Assembly: GCF_022354825.1 (NCBI RefSeq)
Contig: NZ_CP031168.1
Coordinates: 2,047,501 to 2,111,500, forward strand
Direction: 5' to 3'
DNA length: 64,000 nucleotides
Origin: Paenibacillus sp. H1-7
GTDB lineage: Bacteria; Bacillota; Bacilli; Paenibacillales; NBRC-103111
Below, in pieces: positions 58,593 through 64,000 of the stretch. The position numbers and the translations under genes are program-made. The notes beneath the pieces were generated by a model. It did no database searches and was not told the DNA's origin. It saw only the letters and a program-made list of their open reading frames with translations. Each line of letters opens with the position of its first letter. Positions within the stretch are counted from its first letter, which is position 1.

Positions 58593-59978
58593 TCAAGTGC
58601 CCAGCCGGCGCAGGCCTTTCGGGATATGGTTTTTCACCTGGCTGCCGGTGCGCTTGCCCCAGCCGAGAGCGAAGCCGTCGACGGTGACGAGCACCCAGCC
58701 GTTATCGCCAGGAGCCTGCTCCAGCGTTTCCCCACGGAGGAAACGGTCGATCTCCGGCGCCTCGGCGGGGAAATCCACCGTCCGCCGCGCGGCGCCCCGC
58801 GGCAAAGCCAGTGCCAGCGCATGAGAAGGCTCGATGCGCGCCTTCTTCACCTCGGCCAGGTGCAAGCCCGGCCGGAGCACTTTCAGTCCGTTCAGATAGC
58901 TCCTATCGAACGGACAGCCTTGAACCGCGGGCAGCCAGTACAGCTGCTCGCCGAACAGGACGGCTTCTCCCGCAGGGAGCTCGAAGCCGGGCAGCGCATC
59001 CGCGGCAAACGCGCGAAAGAGCCGCATCGCCTCCTCCTCGGGACGGGAGGCGGAGGCTCTTTTGCCGGCGGCTTTGCCGCGAGCCTTGACGGCGGCACGG
59101 TCGGGTGCCGTCGCGTCTTCGCCGCCCTTGCGCAGCAGGGCGACGAAATGCCCCTCGCCCGCGTGGCGATGGGGCCAGATTCGTTCGGTGCGCAGCAGCT
59201 CGAACGAAGGGAACCGCTCGAGCACCGCAGCGACGGTGCTCTCGTTCTCCGACGTGTTGAACGTACACGTCGAGTAAGCGAGCAGGCCGCCCGGCTTCAG
59301 CATGGCGACGGCGGCCTGGAGAATGTCCCACTGCCGCGCGGCGCACATCTTCACATGGTCAGGCGACCATTCATCGATGGCCTGCGGGTCTTTGCGGAAC
59401 ATGCCTTCGCCGGAGCAGGGCGCATCCACCATCATCTTGTCGAAAAACAGCGGGAACCGCTCCGCCAGCGGATCCGGCGCCATCTGCGTCACGATGGCGT
59501 TGGTCACGCCCATCCGCTCGATGTTTTCGGATAGTATTTTTGCACGGGCGGGGTGGATTTCGTTAGTAACGAGTAGCCCTTCCCCGCGCAGCTTGCCGGC
59601 GATTTGCGTCGACTTGCCGCCGGGCGCCGCCGCCAAATCGAGCACGATATCGCCGGGCTTTGGGTCGAGCAGCTCTACGGCGGACATCGCCGACGGCTCC
59701 TGAATGTAATACAAGCCGGCGGCATGATAAGGGTGCTTGCCGGGCTTGGACGTGGACGATTCCTTATAATAAAATCCGGTTTCACACCACGGAACAGGTG
59801 TCAGTCCGAACTCGTCGGTCATCTCCCGGAGACGCTCCGGTGTCGTCTTAAGCGGGTGGATACGAAGTCCTTGTGTGCGGGGCTGATCATAGCTTGCCAG
59901 AAATCGTCCGGCTTCCTCCGGTCCAAGCTGATCTATCATTTGTCGTGTGTACGACTCGGGTAATTGAATTTGTGTCAT
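58593..59978 (-). CDS. RsmF-like 16S rRNA m5C methyltransferase (copy 2)
   Basis: A 461-residue paralogue of the enzyme at 54684-56171. Motif I LDLAAAPGGKSTQIA, catalytic DAPCSGEGMFRK and YSTCTFNTSENE are all intact, as is CETGFYYKESSTSKPGKHPYHAAGLYYIQEPSAM. The C-terminal half is shorter and richer in Ala/Arg. The gene is distinctly G+C-rich, especially at 58650-59330. Start is set at MTQIQLPES (59978); an ATG four codons upstream abuts AGGAG and both have imperfect spacing. The two copies probably modify different cytosines of 16S rRNA. Confidence 0.88.
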   Translation of the reverse strand: MTQIQLPESYTRQMIDQLGPEEAGRFLASYDQPRTQGLRIHPLKTTPERLREMTDEFGLTPVPWCETGFYYKESSTSKPGKHPYHAAGLYYIQEPSAMSAVELLDPKPGDIVLDLAAAPGGKSTQIAGKLRGEGLLVTNEIHPARAKILSENIERMGVTNAIVTQMAPDPLAERFPLFFDKMMVDAPCSGEGMFRKDPQAIDEWSPDHVKMCAARQWDILQAAVAMLKPGGLLAYSTCTFNTSENESTVAAVLERFPSFELLRTERIWPHRHAGEGHFVALLRKGGEDATAPDRAAVKARGKAAGKRASASRPEEEAMRLFRAFAADALPGFELPAGEAVLFGEQLYWLPAVQGCPFDRSYLNGLKVLRPGLHLAEVKKARIEPSHALALALPRGAARRTVDFPAEAPEIDRFLRGETLEQAPGDNGWVLVTVDGFALGWGKRTGSQVKNHIPKGLRRLGT

Positions 59979-60035
59979 CCTGCCATTCATGCTCCTTATT
60001 AATTTCCTTGGTCCTATTATACAAGTTTCTCCTTA

Positions 60036-60065
60036 TTGTGAGAAGTGAACCGCCCGTGGTATAAT
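60036..60065 (+). promoter_or_regulatory. Promoter of the que operon
   Basis: TTGTGA (60036-60041) and TATAAT (60060-60065), 18-base spacer. The start would be near 60072, leaving a leader of about 50 bases in which I found no preQ1 riboswitch. Confidence 0.7.
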
Positions 60066-60122
60066 GGGGGGATGTTTTTTTTAGCATAATAGATAGGACT
60101 TCTGGGAAGAGGTGAAACGGCA

Positions 60123-60602
60123 GTGGAATACGAAATTCCAACCAAAGTACAAACGCTGGGCTCAGATATTCAGGAGCATCAGCTCAAATATCATGATAGA
60201 GAAGTGCTTGTTTCCAAAGAGTTTACGTTTGACAGTGCGCACCATCTGCATTGCTATGAAGGCAAGTGCAAAAGCCTGCACGGCCACACGTACAAGCTGC
60301 AGGTGATAATGCGGGGCAAGGTCGATTACCGGGGGATCACGATCGACTTCGGCGACATCAAAAGGATCGCGAAGGAACGGATTATGGACCGTCTCGATCA
60401 CCGTTACTTGAATGAGGTGCTGCCTCCGATGAATACGACGGCTGAGAATATGGTTGTCTGGATGTACGAGCAGCTGGCCGATGCGTTACGTGCCGAAGGA
60501 TGGTTCCCGAAGGTAAGACTTGAAGAGGTCAGATTATGGGAGACGCCGACCAGCTATGCAGCGGTCACTGCAGTCATGATGGGGGATGCGGCAAGTGAGT
60601 AA
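60123..60602 (+). CDS. queD: 6-carboxy-5,6,7,8-tetrahydropterin synthase
   Basis: A 159-residue pterin synthase that makes 6-carboxytetrahydropterin from dihydroneopterin triphosphate, second step of the preQ0/queuosine route. Zinc ligands and catalytic residues are in FTFDSAHHL (His40 or His41) and CKSLHGHTY (Cys49, His53, His55). The core is complete with DFGDIKRI and LDHRYLN. About 28 N-terminal residues precede the usual start. GTG 60123 follows AGAGGTG. First gene of queD-queE-queC. Confidence 0.92.
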   Translation: MEYEIPTKVQTLGSDIQEHQLKYHDREVLVSKEFTFDSAHHLHCYEGKCKSLHGHTYKLQVIMRGKVDYRGITIDFGDIKRIAKERIMDRLDHRYLNEVLPPMNTTAENMVVWMYEQLADALRAEGWFPKVRLEEVRLWETPTSYAAVTAVMMGDAASE

Positions 60603-61275
60603 CGTAAAAATTCCGATGGTCGAAATATTCGAAACGGTCGAGGGCGAAGGAACGCGCGCCGGCTTCCCGACGATCTTCGTCCGCTTGTTCGGCTGCAACC
60701 TTCGCTGCACCTGGTGCGATACGAAGTACAGCTATCCGCCGGAGGAGGCGGATCGGGTCATGACGATTGACGAAATCGTCGAGCAGGTTCGCACGTACCG
60801 GTCTACGCATCTGTGTCTTACGGGGGGCGAGCCGCTGTTGTACGGAGAGAAGTCGGCTGCCTTGATCGAAGCTCTGCTCGGAATCGAGACGTTGACGGAT
60901 ATTCATATCGAGACGAACGGAGCCATTGACTTGACCCTGTTCATGGAGCGGATTGCTTCGCCTAAGGTTCGTTATATTATGGATTACAAGCTCCCGGATT
61001 CCGGCGAGACCGAGGCGATGATCGTTGCCAATTTCGCGAAGCTGCGGAAGCAGGACGAGCTGAAGTTCGTGATTGGGAGCGATAAGGATTTTGACGAAGC
61101 CGTACGGGTGCTGGAGCAGTATCCGACCGAAGCGCTGCCGCTGTTCAGCCCGGTATGGGAGACGATGCCGCCGGCTAAGCTCGTACAGCGGATGCTGGAT
61201 CACGGCTTGTCCCATGTGAAGCTCAATATGCAGCTGCACAAAATTATTTGGGATCCCGCGATGCGGGGCGTGTAG
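60595..61275 (+). CDS. queE: 7-carboxy-7-deazaguanine synthase
   Basis: A 226-residue radical SAM enzyme that contracts the pterin ring to 7-carboxy-7-deazaguanine. The [4Fe-4S]-binding motif is CNLRCTWC (Cys34, Cys38, Cys41, C-x3-C-x2-C) preceded by EIFETVEGEGTRAGFPT, and LCLTGGEPLL is conserved. GTG 60595 is preferred over ATG 60586, which abuts the GGGGG SD. It overlaps the end of queD by 8 bases, so translation is coupled. Confidence 0.93.
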   Translation: MSNVKIPMVEIFETVEGEGTRAGFPTIFVRLFGCNLRCTWCDTKYSYPPEEADRVMTIDEIVEQVRTYRSTHLCLTGGEPLLYGEKSAALIEALLGIETLTDIHIETNGAIDLTLFMERIASPKVRYIMDYKLPDSGETEAMIVANFAKLRKQDELKFVIGSDKDFDEAVRVLEQYPTEALPLFSPVWETMPPAKLVQRMLDHGLSHVKLNMQLHKIIWDPAMRGV

Positions 61276-61325
61276 ACGCGATCCGGAATGCGATTCATTT
61301 TAAGGAAAAAAGGTGTGAACGAACT

Positions 61326-62033
61326 ATGGAAACCAAACCGTCCAAAAAAGCGGTCATCATATTAAGTGGTGGACTGGACAGCACCACATGTATGGGTATA
61401 GCCCAGGCAGAGGGGTACGAGCTGTATCCGATCACGTTCGACTACGGCCAGCGCCATAAGGTCGAGCTGGAAAATGCCCGTCAAGTCGCAGAGCACTACG
61501 GCGTATCGGCACGCCATAAGGTGATCTCGCTCGGCTTTTTGAAGGAATTCGGAGGCAGTGCGCTGACCGACGAGTCCCTCGAAATTCCGGACATGACCAA
61601 GCCAAAGGAGCAGGGTGAAGAAGAGTCCGAGGTGCCGATTACGTATGTGCCCGGCCGTAACCTGCTGTTTCTGTCGATCGCTACCTCTTATGCAGAGGTA
61701 ACTGGTGCGGAAGCCGTCTACATCGGTGTCAATGCGCTCGACTACAGCGGCTATCCGGATTGCCGTCCGGAGTTTATCCGCAAGGTAGAGGAAGTGATGG
61801 CGCTTGCTACCCGGGTCGGAGTAGAAGGGGTGCCGATGCGGATCGAAACGCCTCTCAGCGAATGGACCAAGGCGGAAATTATCCGTGAAGGCATGCGCTT
61901 GAACGTTCCTTATCATTTGACGACCTCTTGCTATAACGGCGAAAAGGAAGCATGCGGAGTATGCGACAGCTGCCGCTTGCGTCTGAAAGGCTTTGCCGAA
62001 GCCGGAGAAAAGGATCCGATTCCGTACCGTTAA
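61326..62033 (+). CDS. queC: 7-cyano-7-deazaguanine synthase
   Basis: A 235-residue ATP-dependent enzyme that converts 7-carboxy-7-deazaguanine to preQ0. The PP-loop is IILSGGLDSTTC and the zinc site CYNGEKEACGVCDSC is at the C-terminus. ATG 61326 follows AGGTG. It completes the preQ0 pathway with queD and queE; queF and tgt are not in the window, so the end product (queuosine or another deazapurine) cannot be determined here. Confidence 0.94.
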   Translation: METKPSKKAVIILSGGLDSTTCMGIAQAEGYELYPITFDYGQRHKVELENARQVAEHYGVSARHKVISLGFLKEFGGSALTDESLEIPDMTKPKEQGEEESEVPITYVPGRNLLFLSIATSYAEVTGAEAVYIGVNALDYSGYPDCRPEFIRKVEEVMALATRVGVEGVPMRIETPLSEWTKAEIIREGMRLNVPYHLTTSCYNGEKEACGVCDSCRLRLKGFAEAGEKDPIPYR

Positions 62034-62077
62034 CATGAGAAACCTCGATCGAGGCTTCTCAAAGATGTGCGACCTTA

Positions 62078-62190
62078 AAGTTTTGCTTGGGCAAAACTCG
62101 CTTCGTAAGCAAGGCAGGTTTTATCGACAATACGAAAGATCTTCGATAAGCTTTATCGCTTTACCGAACTTAAACTTTCCTATGTGGTAA
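62078..62190 (+). repeat. Interspersed hairpin element, copy 2 (long form)
   Basis: Outer arms AAAGTTT (62078-62084) and AAACTTT (62172-62178) bracket about 90 bases containing several smaller inverted repeats such as GATAAGC/GCTTTATC. It ends in CCTATGTGGTAA; 62170-62190 is identical to 8511-8531. A separate palindrome CCTCGATCGAGG (62043-62054) lies just before it. No ORF with an SD. Confidence 0.6.
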
Positions 62191-62193
62191 ACG

Positions 62194-62254
62194 AAAATCC
62201 CGCGAGGTAAGCAGCGCCTGATTTCAGCTGCTAGCCTTCGCGGGATTTTTTTTG
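62194..62254 (+). terminator. Terminator of the que operon
   Basis: AATCCCGCGA and TCGCGGGATT outer arms enclose GCAGC/GCTGC inner arms and are followed by eight T residues; A-rich left flank makes it bidirectional. Confidence 0.9.
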
Positions 62255-62277
62255 CTGCAAGTTCATGAAGTTCAAAG

Positions 62278-62712
62278 TCAATCGTTGCCGAGCCCATCCT
62301 CCGTGCTCCCGGTTTCCGTGCCGGCGGCATCTTCCGCTTGCTTCTTATCCCGCCAAAACAGCACCGTTAGCATGCGCTCGATCCATTCCTTATCCTGATC
62401 CGTCAGTTCAATTCCGTCGAAGATCAGCTCATTCTCGCGTAAAAACCGGCGCAAATTCACCTTCGGCTTGCTATAAGCATCGGTGTAGCGGAGTTCGTTT
62501 TTTTCCAAATAGCCTGCGATCTCCATCAATTCGCCGTAAGGCGTATTCAGGCCTTCAGACAGCTTCATCAGCACATCGGGCGACGGAACCCCTCGGTTAC
62601 CGTTCTCCAGCTGGGATATGTAGGCTGCCGATACGCCGGACCGGTCGGCGAGCTCCCGGATCGTGAAGCCTTTCAATTTGCGCATGTCGCGCAGCTGCTC
62701 GTAAAAATTCAT
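62278..62712 (-). CDS. XRE-family transcriptional regulator
   Basis: A 144-residue regulator with an N-terminal HTH_3 domain (MRKLKGFTIRELADRSGVSAAYISQLENGNRGVPSPDVLMKLSEGL) and a C-terminal region of about 75 residues with IFDGIELTDQDKEWIERMLTVLFWRDKK, likely a dimerisation helix. The layout recalls SinR/SlrR or YgzD-like regulators. ATG 62712 has AGGTG 6-7 bases upstream. It is divergent from a second XRE gene and the intervening DNA carries five AGTAAACAA-type sites, probably its operators. Confidence 0.85.
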   Translation of the reverse strand: MNFYEQLRDMRKLKGFTIRELADRSGVSAAYISQLENGNRGVPSPDVLMKLSEGLNTPYGELMEIAGYLEKNELRYTDAYSKPKVNLRRFLRENELIFDGIELTDQDKEWIERMLTVLFWRDKKQAEDAAGTETGSTEDGLGND

Positions 62713-62732
62713 TATCGACACCTGCATTTAGC

Positions 62733-62854
62733 AAAAGTAAACAAATGAGTAGCGTTATAATGATAACAGTAAACAAAAGTAATTTCAACGAAAGGAGTTA
62801 TGGATACAAAAGTAAACAATTATCATTGCATAAGCAAACAATAGTGAGTATAAT
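62733..62854. promoter_or_regulatory. Divergent promoters with AGTAAACAA operator array
   Basis: Plus strand: TTGCAT (62826-62831) and TATAAT (62849-62854), spacer 17. Minus strand: TTGAAA (62783-62788) and TATCAT (62760-62765), spacer 17. Between and over them are repeats of the type AAAAGTAAACAA: 62733-62745, 62768-62776, 62775-62782 (partial), 62808-62820 and 62831-62844 (AGCAAACAA). Sites overlap both promoters, so the bound protein would control both genes. Confidence 0.7.
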
Positions 62855-62885
62855 GGGAAATAACGGAAAGAGGAGGGGACACGCC

Positions 62886-63092
62886 TTGAAAATCAGAACG
62901 AAGTCTCAAGCTTTTGTAAGAGCCAGAATCATTAAGGGGATGTCGCAGCGGGATTTAGCCAGAGAGATGGGGCTGAGTCCGTCCTACATCAGTCTGCTGG
63001 AACGTTCCGTCAAGACGGTCGGACCGGCTACAGCCAAAAGGCTGTGCGATTTGCTCGAACAGCCTTTGGACGATTTGTTTGTAATTGAATAG
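62886..63092 (+). CDS. Small XRE-type DNA-binding protein
   Basis: A 68-residue protein that is little more than one HTH domain (SQRDLAREMGLSPSYISLLERSVKTVGPATAKRLCDLLEQPLDDLFVI). TTG 62886 (MKIRTKSQAFV) follows AGGAGGGG with a 7-base spacing; a long in-frame extension through the operator array is rejected. Such short HTH proteins often act as partners or antagonists of larger XRE regulators, or as phage-like Cro proteins. It is divergent from a 144-residue XRE regulator. Confidence 0.82.
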   Translation: MKIRTKSQAFVRARIIKGMSQRDLAREMGLSPSYISLLERSVKTVGPATAKRLCDLLEQPLDDLFVIE

Positions 63093-63149
63093 CGGGAGGG
63101 AGCGGTCTCGCGTCATTTCATCCCTATTGCTTCAAGGAGGAGGCCGTCA

Positions 63150-63197
63150 ATGGATGCAAATGGAGCGGAAGACCTCATAGCTTTAAGCTTTAGCTGA
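63150..63197 (+). CDS. Possible 15-residue peptide with a strong SD
   Basis: ATG 63150 has AAGGAGG 8-9 bases upstream and encodes MDANGAEDLIALSFS before TGA at 63195-63197. It lies about 58 bases after the small XRE gene and overlaps the end of the convergent GGDEF gene by 8 bases. It may be a signalling or regulatory peptide, or chance; no other evidence. Confidence 0.22.
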   Translation: MDANGAEDLIALSFS

Positions 63198-64000
63198 ATG
63201 CGACAACTTTGTTTTTGCCGCTGGTCTTTGCCTTGTACATGGCTTCGTCCGCCTGCTTGATCAGCTCGTCGGCAGTAATATTTTTACGGAAATGACTGAA
63301 GCCCATGCTCACCGTCACGATCGTTTCGGCTTCTACTCTTGCCCGTATCCGCTCAGCAAGCTCCGCCGTATCGACCTCGGTATCCGTCACCAGCACAACC
63401 ATCTCCTCGCCGCCGTAGCGGCCGCATACTCCGATAGGCTCCGCTTCCTCCTTGACGATTTGCGCTACCTGCTTCAGCACCAAGTCTCCCATATGATGGC
63501 CTTTCGTATCATTAAGCTTCTTGAAATTATCGATATCGCTGAAGATAACGGACACTTTCAATTGTTGGGCAATGTGTTGAGAAACCCGGTTGTAAAAATA
63601 TTTGCGGTTGTACAGCTTGGTCAACCCATCCGTGATCGAAGAGTTGTATATCGCCTGCATGATCTCGATGATCCGCTCAAATATGAACAAAAACAAAACG
63701 AGATGAAACGCCATCGGAATGAGCTGCTCGAATTTGGTCAGCACGATTTGGCTGCTGCCGAACAAATACATATTGGCCATATGAATCATATGGGAGCAAA
63801 AGTACAGCGTCAGCATGAGCTGATATTTGCCGTTTTGTCCGATTCTGGGGTTGATTAAGATGAAGCTGACGAAAATAAGCAGAAATAAGAACAGCTCCAT
63901 CCCGAGCGGCTGCATCAACAGCACTTGGTCTCCGCTGCCTTGAAGCCATACCGGTATATACCAATAGGATACGGCTACGAACACTGTTGCCGCCGAACAA
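63190..64000 (-). CDS. Membrane GGDEF-domain diguanylate cyclase, 5' partial
   Basis: The frame stays open to the window edge, so the N-terminus is missing. The visible 265 or more residues have hydrophobic helices (about residues 1-105 of this fragment), a linker, and a GGDEF domain beginning SSITDGLTKLYNRKYFYNRV. The active-site loop reads CGRYGGEEMVVLV, a GGEEM variant still carrying the needed Gly-Gly-Glu-Glu; no RxxD inhibitory site is visible before it. It should make cyclic di-GMP from two GTP. The membrane domain could be a 5TM or 7TM sensor. Confidence 0.85.
   Translation of the reverse strand, partial: CSAATVFVAVSYWYIPVWLQGSGDQVLLMQPLGMELFLFLLIFVSFILINPRIGQNGKYQLMLTLYFCSHMIHMANMYLFGSSQIVLTKFEQLIPMAFHLVLFLFIFERIIEIMQAIYNSSITDGLTKLYNRKYFYNRVSQHIAQQLKVSVIFSDIDNFKKLNDTKGHHMGDLVLKQVAQIVKEEAEPIGVCGRYGGEEMVVLVTDTEVDTAELAERIRARVEAETIVTVSMGFSHFRKNITADELIKQADEAMYKAKTSGKNKVVAFS

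Noticed and set aside
58626..59534. A 302-codon plus-strand frame opposite the second RsmF gene
   Set aside because: A consequence of the high G+C content there; no SD and the minus strand has intact methyltransferase motifs.
60066..60122. preQ1 riboswitch ahead of queD
   Set aside because: The leader is about 50 bases and lacks the preQ1-I AGAGGTTCTAGC and ACCCTCTAT motifs.

Overview
The window looks like chromosomal DNA of a spore-forming, Gram-positive Bacillota member, most probably Paenibacillaceae (Paenibacillus or a close relative). The pointers are: two tiny YjcZ-type sporulation proteins; a YtpB-type sesquarterpene synthase; DUF4247/DUF4178, YitT, YugP, YesL and DUF309 proteins; a copper-amine-oxidase-N domain of the kind common in Paenibacillus surface proteins; frequent TTG and GTG starts behind strong AGGAGG-type ribosome binding sites; and a Bacillota-style 6S RNA. 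I saw no rRNA, tRNA, CRISPR array, prophage, transposase or insertion sequence. Most of the window is ordinary housekeeping and accessory chromosome. Products are assigned from motifs I can read, without database searches.

Region by region. 1-8 kb: partial methyltransferase, cold-shock protein, nitroreductase, a three-gene MacAB/YknXYZ-like ABC efflux operon, then an operon of a MATE-like exporter and an MFS transporter. 8-16 kb: an unknown gene translationally coupled to a tetraprenyl-beta-curcumene synthase (ytpB-like) and followed by pfkA; a Bcp-type peroxiredoxin, FMN reductase, ung, a secreted glycoside-hydrolase-like protein, a second MFS transporter, tatA. 16-22.5 kb: YitT, DUF4247 lipoprotein, DUF4178, the DEAD-box helicase cshA, a YjcZ peptide, YesL and a 6S RNA. 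22.5-28.9 kb: xylB with a xyl operator and a ROK repressor, DUF1499 protein, tpx divergent from a LysR regulator, YugP peptidase and a MerR regulator. 29-37 kb: an ammonium transporter behind a GlnR/TnrA box, a DUF294 nucleotidyltransferase and a DnaQ-fold exonuclease; JAMM peptidase, MFS exporter, ResA-like thioredoxin, citramalate synthase.

37-50.7 kb: dinB-mobB, ferredoxin, then the most distinctive locus: a CHASE2-type adenylate cyclase, a large secreted FecR-domain protein with a possible cohesin-like C-terminus, and a secreted NHL-propeller/copper-amine-oxidase-N protein, followed by an HD-GYP protein and a TPR-TM-L,D-transpeptidase. Then come pyrD, a small alarmone synthetase and a DUF309 protein. 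50.9-60 kb: an orphan solute-binding lipoprotein, a membrane thioredoxin, an unknown membrane-anchored protein, two paralogous RsmF-like rRNA m5C methyltransferases, an RsuA-type pseudouridine synthase, a second YjcZ peptide and an acidic protein built from three repeats. 60-64 kb: queD-queE-queC for queuosine/7-deazaguanine synthesis, two divergent XRE regulators around an array of AGTAAACAA-type sites, and a partial GGDEF protein.

The strongest candidates for undescribed biology are the CHASE2 cyclase/FecR/NHL operon, the amt-DUF294-exonuclease cluster without a glnK, the XRE divergent switch, the three-repeat acidic protein and a hairpin-forming interspersed element present twice. Several conventional starts were moved to TTG, GTG or internal ATG codons because that is where a Shine-Dalgarno sequence lies at normal spacing; each case is stated in its entry.
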